Positions 46,991 through 57,000 of a DNA stretch of 64,000 bases are shown one piece after another. Source of the DNA: Isoetes taiwanensis (taxonomy: Eukaryota > Streptophyta > Lycopodiopsida > Isoetales > Isoetaceae). Each line of letters opens with the position of its first letter. The first letter of the stretch is position 1. The stretch covers positions 34,204,128 to 34,268,127 of the forward strand of contig JAJEKV010000002.1 of NCBI GenBank assembly GCA_021234155.1, read 5' to 3'. The notes under the pieces were generated by a model. The model was not told the origin of the DNA. It ran no database searches and saw nothing but the letters and a program-made list of their open reading frames with translations. The translations under genes and the position numbers were made by a program.

Positions 46991-48209
46991 ATGGCCCGCA
47001 CCAAACAGACAGCCCGGATCACTGTGCCCCCTGGACATGTGAGCGCCCAAGAGCTGGCTGCCCAACAGAAGGTCCGACAATTCCAGGAGCGAGCCCAAGA
47101 GGAGCAGGAGGCTCAACCCGACCCTGATGCCGAAGAGGAAACCCAAGAGCACCAGGAGGAGGAGCAACCCCAAACCCTTGAAGCAGAAGACGAAGGACTT
47201 GCAGAGGAGGAAGCCGTAGAGATGCTGAAGAGGGAGCTCGAGAGAGAACTCTTCGGGGACGTCGACAACGAGGAAAAGAAGACCAAGAAAAGAAAGAGGG
47301 ATGGCGAGGAAGGCGTGCAAAAGAAGTCGAAGGAGGAGCGTCGCAGGGAGAAGGAGGAGTGACGTAAGAGGAAAGAGGAAAAGAAGCTGAAGAGGGAGGA
47401 GAAGAGGAGGCGACGGGAGGAGCGTGCGAAGAAGAGAGCAGACAAGGGAAAAGCCCCTGCACTACCGAAGGACACGAAGCGCAAGTTGAAGACGACTCCC
47501 GCCAAAGGAGTCGCCATTCAAGAGCCCGATCCCGAAAAGCCCCCGTCCTCATCTGAGAGTCAGATGAGGAGATAGGAGTTCCAGCACCCGGGGAGGGTTC
47601 GGGACCCTCGAACACAGGGCGAGAGGAAGAAGATGTGATAGCAGGTGCACCCCCTACCCCAGGTGGCCGTCTCCCAAGCACCTGTCGGACAGCAACAAGA
47701 AGTCGAGGCCACAATGGGAGTTGTATGTACTCAAGAAGGATCTTGAGTATAGAAAAAAGTTGAAAGAGTATACCTCGTACATGAAAATGCACGAAGAATA
47801 CTCTAAGTACTACGAGGAGCATAAGGTTACGTTTGTCAAAGGAGGTCGGCCGACAAAGAAGAACACACTGAAGCCACCACCAGAGAAACCAGCTCCACCA
47901 AAGAAGCTCGTTAAGAGAAAGGCGGACTCGAAATTTTCCAGAGCGGCTCGAGAAATCCGACATTTCCAGCGGAGTTATGGCTTTCTTATCCCTAGAGCTC
48001 CCTTTGCAAGGCTCACAAGGGAAGTTTTGCAGGAATTTGACCCCTCGAAGAGAGTCACAGATGATATGTTGCTCGCATTACAAGAGGCGGCCGAGCAACA
48101 TATAGTCCAAAGCTTTGAAGACTCTGCTGCATGTGCTATGCATGCAAAAAGAGTGACATGCATGCCAAAAGATATGAGGCTCGCTAAATATACTAAGAAG
48201 GAATTCTAG
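46991..48209 (+). pseudogene. Histone H3-like protein of an LTR retrotransposon
   Basis: An ATG at 46991 begins M-ARTKQTAR, identical to the first eight residues of mature histone H3, then ITVPPGH, so Lys9 is replaced by Ile. An upstream in-frame ATG (46769) exists, but the H3 tail makes 46991 the likely start. A Gln/Glu-rich then Lys/Arg-rich region follows for about 190 codons, interrupted by TGA (47360-47362, a CGA-to-TGA type change) and ending at a frame stop (47573). After one or two frameshifts the frame 47568-48209 carries LKKDLEYRKKLKEY, KKLVKRKADSK, and then a complete histone fold: REIRHFQRSYGFLIPRAPF (alpha-N), RLTREVLQEF (alpha-1), LLALQEAAEQHIVQSFED (alpha-2), CAMHAKRVTCMPKDMRLA (alpha-3), ending KKEF at TAG. 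The fold has no insertion in loop 1, unlike CENH3. Position between primer site and the place of gag indicates an element gene, not a nuclear histone gene. Confidence 0.85.
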
Positions 48210-48347
48210 TTAATCATTGTAAATGAATTTTGTATATATAAGTTTGCAATTTTGTTAGGTTAATGTGTTAAATCTGCCCTAACCATAGTGTATTACAAAC
48301 TTCTGCATTTGAAACTGACAAATTTGGAGCAAAACTCAGTGATTTTG

Positions 48348-48423
48348 GCCCCACCCCTCACAGAGTGCGCCCAGACCACTTACGACAAGGCTCCTAACTG
48401 CTCCTCGCGCACTGTGTGAGTGG
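48348..48423 (+). repeat. 75-bp hairpin repeat, copy 3
   Basis: Third copy, about 140 bases after the H3-like stop codon. The stem sequences are conserved, while the loop has GACAAGG in place of the CCATGTT seen upstream. Confidence 0.75.
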
Positions 48424-50284
48424 TCGAGCACTGATATATGCCAAAACTTGTCCAAATGCAGAAAGTAAGCACACCATTCAATTCAACTTACCTTAATTAG
48501 TAGGAATTGACCCTTAGTTTGTAGAAATTGGCCAACCCTAACTCAAATGGAGCTCCACCCCTTACAGACTAGATCAATTTACAACAGAAATTAGAGATTG
48601 GGGTTATAAATCGATTACAAACTCCTTGACAGATCATAAATCTTCAAGCCTTCCCTATATACCTGAATCGTGTCATCTTGAATCGTGTCATGCATGCTAA
48701 TTTAGTTGACAAACCAAAATGCATACAGGGCCAAATCACAAATCAGATTGAATCTCTAAACCCATGTTCCAGTATATCGACAGAAGTAGGCAACAACTGT
48801 GACAATAGATCCCCTGGATCAATTTACAACAGAAATTAGAGATTGGAGTTATAAATCGATATAAATTCCTTGACAGATCATAAATCTTCAAGCCTTCCCT
48901 ATATACCTGAATCGTGTCATCTTGAATCGTGTCATGCATGCCGATATGATTTCATCAAGCCACAAACCTGGCACTACCTCTCTACCCATTTAGAGATTTC
49001 AATCCAGCAAAATCCCAGATCTAATCGGATGTTCTTTCATGCAATGGTTTTTTTCGCAGACGGTTCCCAATCGGTCGGTTGTTGTTTGTTCCTCGGCGTG
49101 GCCCTGAGCCTCTGAGTGCTATTATATTCTTGATATTTGGGCTTTGGCACGTGCCTATGCCTTCTGACTTTCTAACGGGTCATTCTCTTTTTTAGACTAT
49201 GCCTTGCAGTTCAATTTCTTACAGTTCTCTCAGTTGTCAGCGCCATCATGTGGTATATCAACTCACTTCTCGGCGGACGTATGCTAACAACATCCTTCAA
49301 GAGCGTTGGCGATCGTCTCTCATTTAGGATTTTCCTCGAAAACCTAAAAGGCCGAGGTTTTTCATCCCGATGAGAAGGTTCGCCAATTGTCTCACATTTG
49401 CATAGACATGCGGCAGATAAATCATGCTTTATCTTGTATCCCCTAGTCTCATCATGTTCTCGATGATTGTCTAGTTTTCGGAGCACTCAAATTTCAAGTT
49501 TTTCAGAAATTCTACTCCAGTAGGGGTATCAATTTGTACTCAACGATTTTACAAAGCTCAATGAGAACACCACTTCACTTCGGCCGATATATATGTTGCT
49601 ATAGGACCCATCCTAGGAATTTTACTTTTCTTTAATAACTTAGGGAGATGACCCATCCACGAACCTGTTAGGTGAAGTTGTAGCTTCGCTCCATCCAATG
49701 GCACTCAAATCCAATTGCCATACTCAATGAGGAACCAACGCACCATTTATTATTCGTCAGGCTGATCATTGAGGTGGGCTATGGGGCTGATAAGTAACTC
49801 TCTGCAATACCCATATTGAGCATATGCTGAAATTATGGCGTGAAGAAATATGCTTCTTCATTTATATTTGTTTGTCCTAAAAGTGTAGCACAATACAAAT
49901 TGAGGAATGCATAGGGCCATAAGAACTTAGAGTAGGGTATCTGTTGCAACAGCTGTGATTACAAACATGAGATTGAAGGAAATAATAAACTCGAGAACAA
50001 ATGACGCCATATTCATCCCATGAGGAATTGTGACACCGCTATATAAATCCGTGTGGAACATTCCTTTCAATGCAAATCCTGAACAAACTGATGCCACGAA
50101 TTGTGATCCAACATGGAATGAAACCATAAATGGAAAAGCACGTAAAACCCATTGTTTTAGAAGTATCTACAAGAAATATCAATTGGTACTCAATTTTAAA
50201 ATGTAATGCAAATCATGCATCACTTGTTTTTCTACACGATTGCCTACAACATCTTTTATGCATACGCCTACGTTTATACAAGGC
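48424..50284. other. No gene recognised; one direct repeat
   Basis: 48572-48697 and 48817-48941 are two copies of a 126-bp segment (GATCAATTTACAACAG start, GTGTCATGCATGC end), 245 bp apart. The remaining ORFs are short. If the H3-bearing element were complete, gag-pol should start here, but no gypsy motif is visible, so the element is truncated or rearranged. Confidence 0.6.
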
Positions 50285-50527
50285 CAATCTCAGACTACAT
50301 GTTCAGAATCTTTCTAATGCATTCCAGCACTTTATGCCATGATCACAGAAACCTAAGAGGGCATTGTTCTGCGTACTCGGACCCGAGTAGGCAGAACAAT
50401 GCCCTCTTAGGTTTCTGTGATCATGGCATAACCGAGTAGGCAGAACAATGCCCTCTTAGGTTTCTGTGATCATGGCATAAAGTGCTGGAATGCATTAGAA
50501 AGATTCTGAACATGTAGTCTGAGATTG
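50285..50527. repeat. 243-bp near-perfect palindrome
   Basis: 50285-50372 is the reverse complement of 50440-50527 over 88 bp. The space between holds a partial third copy (50391-50430) of the inner arm and the small palindrome ACTCGGACCCGAGT. Such a structure can form from fold-back replication, encode a hairpin RNA, or be an assembly artefact. Confidence 0.85.
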
Positions 50528-50625
50528 AATGACACAACCTGCCACGTCGGGAATGGGCGACCTTTTCCCATTCCACGACGTCAAGGAAAGAACAGAAGGG
50601 AGATTTCGGCCGGAGGGAGGCGCCC

Positions 50626-50852
50626 AGCTATGGCGATTCTTGAGGATTTTGGTGCAGCTATGGCGATTCTTGTGCAGCTATGGCGATTCTTGAGGATTTT
50701 AGTGCAGCTATGGCGATTCTTGTGCAGCTATGGCGATTCTTGAGGATTTTGGTGCAGTTCTGGCGATTCTTGTGCAGCTATGGCGATTCTTGAGGATTTT
50801 GGTGCAACTATGGCGATTTTTTGAGGATTTTTGTGCAGCTATGGCGATTCTT
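50626..50852 (+). repeat. Minisatellite
   Basis: A unit of about 48-50 bp made of GCAGCTATGGCGATTCTTGAGGATTTTGGT-type (30 bp) and a shorter TGCAGCTATGGCGATTCTTG (20 bp) piece is repeated about four to five times with small changes. It is open in several frames because the units keep phase poorly; I do not regard the ORFs here (50525-50975) as genes. Confidence 0.8.
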
Positions 50853-50996
50853 GAAGCAAAGGGCAAGAAAAAACAAAAGATTTCTTCAAAAAACGTCTGC
50901 CTCTGGTTGCCGTGCCGCCATAGCGGCCATATCTGCTGCCGAATCCATCTGCTTATTTCTTGCTCACTTCCATAGATACTGAGATGCCTGCAAAAA

Positions 50997-51070
50997 AAGA
51001 GAAACAGAGGCAAAAGATAAGGAGCCGGAGGCAAAAGATAAGAAGAAACAGAGGCAAAAGATAAAAAACT
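50997..51070 (+). repeat. Short purine-rich tandem repeat
   Basis: AGAGGCAAAAGATAA-type units occur four times, two preceded by AAAGAGAAAC or AAGAAAC. Low complexity, non-coding. Confidence 0.6.
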
Positions 51071-51650
51071 GGCTGTTACAGGTCATCTCAGAATGGCAAA
51101 CCCATTTGTCATTCTGGGATAGAATGGTTTCCACGTGGCAGCCATTCATTGGTTAAAAAACAAGAATACACACCCACTTTCCCTGACGTAATGCAAATAC
51201 ACAGAATGCCTAAGGAGTTGGATTGGTACCTTCTTAGCAAGTGAGCAATGCGAAATGGGAATCACCATATGGTAAAGTCGTGCTCTGCCATGCAGGAATC
51301 TACTGGAAAACATTTGTTGTTATAATATCCTGATCCTGTCATGCTTGAAGCTCCTTCTGCATCATTAATCTAAGTGCTGCCGCCCTTGACTGCATATTTG
51401 GCCTTTGATGATTTTATTTGCATCAAGTAGAATTGCATGAGAACCAAATAAGTATGTGCTTTTCATCCTGACCTGTTTCTACCAAGATAAATAATTCGGG
51501 TACAGTCAAAGCACCGACCTGATCCCCAATTGCCAGGAGCTCTTTCGGCTGCCACTACTGAAGCAACTTGATCAACCAGAACTCCAGATCCCTCAATTTG
51601 CTCTTGACGTTGAAGGATTTGTCTTTTTGGTTTTCTGCCAATTCCTTAAC

Positions 51651-51802
51651 AAACTAAAATGAAAGAAATGATTTTCTTTTTTGAGAAGCTTTCTGGACGA
51701 GCAGAAGAATGAAGGGTGGGTTTTAAATAAACTAAACTGAAAGAAATGATTTTCTTTTTTGAGAAGCTTTTTGGACGAGCAGAAGAATGAAGGATGGGTT
51801 TA
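51651..51802 (+). repeat. 78-bp tandem duplication
   Basis: 51651-51725 and 51729-51802 are near-identical (AAACTAAA..TGAAAGAAATGATTTTC start, GAATGAAGG.TGGGTTT end). The surrounding 51071-52260 has only short ORFs and no recognised gene. Confidence 0.85.
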
Positions 51803-52426
51803 CATTATTGAATGCTTTTTCTTGAGGTTCGGCCACTCTGGTAAGAAAAATCACAGCATCATAATAAAGGTGCATAGGCTCTGTTAGGTTCTAAGATTTT
51901 CAATATCAAAATAGGCTTCTCAACCGGAGTAATTAACCAAATGCCATCCTCAAGGTCAAAGCCAACTAACCCACATAAAAAACATAACTTTGCAGCATTT
52001 GCTCCAGTAACAGACAACAGAAGGAAGGAAAGGCGGTAGAATGAACTTTTGGGCCCAAACAACAATAGGAAATATAGGAGACATCGACTATCTCTGTTCT
52101 GAACTTCTGAATCTGATCTTCCCGCCAGAGGAGCCTCAGATATTTCCATGGGTTTTCTATTTTTCTCAGTCGTTGATGCAGAAATTAAAAGATCTAGTGG
52201 CCAGGAAGGTGGATAGCAGGAAATGTAGTAGTGGGGTCACCCAAGCCTGCTAAAAACTTTACAATCATCAACAAAATAGAGAGTGTAGCTTACAGTAAGC
52301 ATAACCAAATCCGGGGTAGTCATTCATGAATGGTGAAACAACATATAACATATGGAATAGACAAACTCTATTCCATTCACAGCAAGCAGAAAGACTCTAT
52401 TCCATTGATAGAAACAGTAAGACTCT

Positions 52427-52877
52427 TTATTTTGATAAATGATAAAAAATAAACGCGATGACCAGTCCCAGTATGGCCAGGCCCAATAAGTCAATATGAA
52501 CTCCAGTACCGGGAACGTGATGACCGGCTACATGAGCACCGGTACCGGGGACGTGGGTACCAGTGCCGAAATGGTGGCCGGAGGCCATGTGAGTATGGGC
52601 AGCGTTAGCAGCCTTTTTGGCGTGAAGCTTGAAGTCAGCTTGAGCATCCTTCATGTGTTTTTTCTGATGAACTGCCATTCTTTTGCGATGCCTTAGGGTG
52701 GTTGCGAGTTCTACCTGAAATCGAACCTTATTTCAGCCCCAAAACCAAAATGCAAATGCAAAACCAAAATGAAAACGCAATGAAATTTACCTTCTCATTC
52801 ACAACGTTCTTGGCCTTCTCCATTTTCGCCCGAATTGTGGCCATTGCGTTTGAGACATTTTCCTTGATGGCTGCCAT
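52427..52877 (-). CDS. Group-1 LEA protein (LEA_1 family) with C-terminal hydrophobic segment
   Basis: Exon 1 is 52791-52877 (29 codons from ATG at 52877) and exon 2 is 52427-52714 (95 codons and stop). A 76-bp intron between them has GTAAAT and TTTCAG ends in phase 0. The 124-residue product starts MAAIKENVSNAMATIRAKME and continues KKHMKDAQADFKLHAKKAAN, the Ala/Lys/Glu-rich amphipathic repeat of LEA_1 (PF03760, D-113 type) proteins, which protect cell components during drying. About residues 73-100 are His/Gly/Thr-rich with two VPGTG motifs. The last 23 residues (IDLLGLAILGLVIAFIFYHL then SK) form a single strong membrane segment, which I do not know from typical soluble LEA_1 proteins and which suggests a tail-anchored form. 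Frames are intact across the splice. Confidence 0.85.
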
Positions 52878-53000
52878 TTTTGCGCTTTCTTTGTTTTGCT
52901 CTGTGCTCTGTGCTTTGCTTTGCTTTGCTCTGTGCTTTCTTTGCTTTGCTCTGTTTTAATTTTTGGCAGCAAGCTGTAATGACTAGGCTAGGGGCTTTTC

Positions 53001-53008
53001 TTATATTT
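53001..53008 (-). promoter_or_regulatory. TATA box of the LEA gene
   Basis: Minus strand reads AAATATAA, about 125 bases upstream of the LEA start codon, leaving room for a 5' UTR of about 90-100 bases that includes a TTTGC/CTTTG-type repeat (minus AAAGCAAAGC). Confidence 0.5.
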
Positions 53009-53033
53009 CTATTCTACTCTCACACGCCAACTG

Positions 53034-53176
53034 GCCGCGTGTCTCCTTGCATCTACTAACGCGTGACGTTGCTATGGAAATATCAGACTTGTGTCTTCCA
53101 TTCCTCTTTTCGGTCTTTTCGCGAAATACTTTTTTGGGGACCCATTCCCTTATTTGTCCACGTCTGTCCACGTCAG
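53034..53176 (-). promoter_or_regulatory. ABRE-like and coupling-element-like motifs of the LEA gene
   Basis: Two ACGTGG cores on the minus strand (53158-53163 and 53168-53173), and CGCGTGTC (53036-53043) and AACGCGTGACGT (around 53058-53069) resembling CE3 and ACGT elements. This combination is typical of abscisic-acid and drought-responsive LEA promoters. Function is inferred from motif resemblance and position only. Confidence 0.5.
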
Positions 53177-53299
53177 TCGATAAGGAATTTAACTTTAACC
53201 ATACAAAAAATTTATCGCGGCGCCGCGAACATTTCTCTCCTCCAACCTGCAGAAAAAAAAGTTTTGTGCGAAGTCGAATAGTTCTCAATTGTGGACATT

Positions 53300-55140
53300 C
53301 TTAGGATGCGAAAGAACATGCAGGAGTCGAATCTACACAATTGCCATCTTGTTTTGCGCCCATATGATAAATAGGTGCTATAACCCACTACCATGGATTA
53401 ACATACTATGAAATATGATAATAGGATTAACATACAAATTATTATAAGAACGCGAACATTTCTTTCGTTCAAAACTCGTGCAGTTCTTACCTTTATTTAG
53501 AAATTATGCAGTACAATATTTATTTAGTTTAGTCTTTTACTTTAACATCGTCGATCATTACTTTTTGTTATTGAAGGTTTACGTGTTCACAATACATTAA
53601 ACATCACATTTAACATGATCTATAACTGAAGATGCTTCATCATCACTAGGATGATATTTTTGTGAATAATATAAATTACGAAATAAATCCAAAAGGATCT
53701 CCAATATAGCATCTCTCGACACGAAGGCTGGTGAGTTACCAAAGGTGCTCATCCACCATCCATAAAAGTCACCTAGATTTAGTTCAATGAGGTAGTCTTC
53801 TTTCATCTATGCCATCTCTGCACAAGTTAAAAGATAATTGCAAATCAAATCAAATGCTAGCTATAATATCACACAACGATAGAATCCACAAAAGCATTAT
53901 GTCGAAATTAATCAACACTGATCTCTATATAATGAAGATGCACCTTTAATGGATGTGCAGAGAATATGTAGTTTGAAAAATGTTTCATTTTTAGTCTTAT
54001 ATCTGTAAGATGGCACAAAAATGAAGTGGCAAAGAAGGAAATTTTAGGTAAATGAGATGGGAACTAAAGGTGCATAAGAAATTGCAAGCTAGAGATTCTT
54101 CCTCTATTGTTTGCTTGCTACGATATGTCGATAATATAATAAAGGGCAACAAAAACCTTATTTCATATAAATGTCCGACATTATTGCTATCAAAGATGAA
54201 CACAACTTTAAGGCCTTTTTCTTAGGCATCAACTTAGTATAACTAAACATTCACCCGAGCATATAGGCCAACTGACTAACATCAAGAAGTAGCTACGTAT
54301 TTTAGACGCATTTTAAAGTCTTGGTGTCCTGACATTTGGGTTTGCTTGAGATAACTGTCTTACTCTTGTAACCTAGTTTTATTGCTATGCCTTACCTTCA
54401 CTCAGTGAGGTTAGAATGAGCTAACATAAGGAGGTTGCGTAATATGTGACCACATTTGCTTTTGCAAGTTTTGCAGTTGAAGTTGCACTTTAGATGGCAG
54501 TCAGAAGGCAAGGAATGCTCATCCACTAGCAAAGCCTAGGGGTGTTGTTGCAAGGAAAATTGTCATAGCTGTAGACAACATATGCAGTTTGCACAGCCAT
54601 GACCAGTAGAAGTACCATAGCCGAAGGAACTAGCATGGATGCCATAGCTAAGCTTGAGCTTGAGCTTGACTTGAACTTGCACTCGAGCTTTTGAACTTGA
54701 ACTGGGCTGTTGGTGTTTCACAGAATGGAAGTGAAGGACTCAGGGTTTATAAGTCAATAGCATTAATTCCATTCGGTGTCCAGCACATACCCTCTGCTGC
54801 TCAATCCCTTAGTTTACTATGTGTTGAGGTTCTCAAAGTGTTCTTCCCTAGTTCAATAATCATTTTTGTAAAACACCCATGGATGAATTTGGACTATGTA
54901 AAAATAATAAAAAGGCTAAAAAAAAAGAAGGGCCCTCAATAATCTACAATAGCGCAACTACCACAAATATTCATATTCAATGGTATTTATTTTGAGTGCA
55001 TGGGATCATCTGAGCCAGGTTTTTTCCAACCCTTCAAGGGGACACGTGTCAACATCTTGGATGCCTGTCAGAACCACCAAATCTGCACATGACACCACAC
55101 CAGGGCATGCAGCCTCTACCTTTTCCTTTAGCACATCAAA
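53300..55140. other. No gene recognised
   Basis: AT-rich sequence with ORFs up to 83 codons, none with a domain I know. The 69-codon minus-strand ORF at 53597-53806 has ordinary composition but no supporting splice or domain evidence. Confidence 0.5.
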
Positions 55141-55142
55141 CC

Positions 55143-55700
55143 ACTCATTAGGGATTTTTTGAGATCATAAAAGGGCCTTCTAAGAACTGCTGACTAAGCT
55201 ATATGAACTACCAATCAGAAAATAGAACTGGTAATCCAGTCAGCAAAACAGTTATAACTAACTCACTGGATCGCATTTTCTAGCATAAGTATTGACAGAA
55301 AAGTCCAAATGAGCTCTTGTTTAGTGCAATAGATAGATCTCATTGAGATCTTTCAAACCTTAGGTGGTTTGCATATCTTTTAGCCTGGTGATGATAGTAA
55401 AAAATGGTAAAAACCATATTTTTTGGAGTTTTGGCAATCATACGTGGTTAAAATATGTGCAAAGCACCTAAGATTGGAAAGATCTCAATGAGATCTATCC
55501 ATTGCACTAAACGAGAGCTCATTTAGACTTTTCTATCAATAGTTATGCTAGAAAATGTGATCCAGTGAGTTAGTTATAACAGTTTTGCTGACTGGACCCG
55601 TCAGGTTCTGATTTCTGATTGGTAGTTCATTTATCTTCATTTGGCTTAGTTGGCATGTTTTGAAGGCCCTTTTTTAATCTCAAAAATACCCTAATGTGAG
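55143..55700. mobile_element. 557-bp foldback element
   Basis: Almost the entire segment is an imperfect palindrome. The outer arms (CTCATTAGGG..AAAAGGGCCTTC versus GAAGGCCCTTTTT..CCCTAATGTGAG) continue inwards through CTAACTCACTGGATC and GATCTCATTGAGATC to a centre near 55415. Arms are about 85-90 percent identical by eye. This is a MITE or a large hairpin-RNA locus. No target duplication is clear. Confidence 0.75.
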
Positions 55701-56880
55701 GTTTCTTAAGCCAATATTTCTTGCAGAATCCAATTCTGAGCCCGCGCCTCGTAAAAAGATAGAACCATCACATTTTTAGGCTATAAGACGAAAAAGCTTA
55801 TGCATTTCGTTCCCTCGTGGGAATTGCCTTCTCTTTTTCTTGTTATGTTTTAAGATGGAACATAAGGAACTTCCAAAACCGGTAAGATTCATCCCGAACA
55901 ATTTTCTCCAAAGAAGGGCAAGATTTTGCATAGTAATCGTATTGAAGCTGAGCCAAGGCGGGCAGGTCAAATATGCAAAATGCGAGTATGAAAGAGGCTA
56001 AGAGCTTGGCGCTGTCGGCCATGGCAGATCCTTGGGAAAGTGGAGCGAAGCCCCGATTAAATAATGCTCATGCCCTATAATAGGTGACTTTTTCTTGTGG
56101 CTTGTCGAGTTATCCCCCAACACCACATGGGGTCGACCCCATTGGCTATTTTTCAAGCTTATATTTTTAGCGCGCTAACATTTATTTTTGAACCATATAC
56201 CCATTGGCCATTTTTCAAATGTGTATATTTTAATTAAGTTTTTCTCCTCCAAACCCACCCTTTGACCATTTCTAACATAGACATCAATTTGCTAGTAAGG
56301 GTACCCAGCGTTGCTGGGTATAAATAAGGGACATGTAAATGATAGGCCAACAATGCTTGCAACTTCGGAAGGTGCAAGAAATGATAGGCCAAAGAATGCT
56401 CGCAACTTCGAAAGATGTCCCTACTTATGTTCTAAGAATTTTGCTTTAACTGCCCTTTTAAAGCTTATTTCAAAGCTTCTGCAAGATCATTTATAGAAGG
56501 ATGTGCCCTTTCAAGGCTAGATGCTTTTCATATTTCAAAGCTTCTATAGGGTCATTTGGTTTCAATTTCATTCGGAATTGTTTATCTCGCAAAGGAAAGG
56601 ATATTTTCAATATTAATAAAGTACTTGAAGTTGAAACGTAGTTAAATTAAAAACATGAACACTAATTGAAACAACTGGAATAACATGTACTATTATATCA
56701 CTACTTTGGGGATATAAGAGATTGTGTATCAATAATATCAACTTACCATGAACAAAATCTCATTTGTGAGCACCAACCACAACTTTGCAATTTTACTTGC
56801 TAAAGCATCTATACCGCGTATTCTAAAAAGGAATCGCTCAGTAGTCGAACTAAAGATCTACGAAGTTGTCGTCTAATAAC
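55701..56880. other. No gene recognised
   Basis: Short ORFs only. A GATAGGCCAA.AATGCT.GCAACTTCG.AAG motif is present twice at 56340-56415. Confidence 0.5.
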
Positions 56881-56882
56881 AA

Positions 56883-57000
56883 CCCTGAGGCATTTCTTAG
56901 AGCAACTTGGTTCATGGTTATCAAGGGTGCACCAAAAAAAGTCCCTGAGGCATTTCTTAGAGAAACTTGGTGCATGGTTATCAAGGGTGCACCAAGCATG
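56883..57000 (+). repeat. 60-bp tandem duplication
   Basis: CCCTGAGGCATTTCTTAGAG..GTTATCAAGGGTGCACCAA occurs at 56883 and 56943, differing by a few bases. Confidence 0.85.

Noticed and set aside
47019-47963. 314-codon minus-strand ORF opposite the H3-like gene
   Set aside because: It is Ser/Arg/Pro/Leu-rich antisense of the charged repeat region and has no domain. The plus strand explains the coding signal.
46991-48209. Calling the H3-like ORF a centromeric H3 (CENH3)
   Set aside because: Loop 1 between alpha-1 and alpha-2 has the same length as ordinary H3, the tail is that of canonical H3, and the locus sits in a retrotransposon. No CENH3 hallmark is visible.
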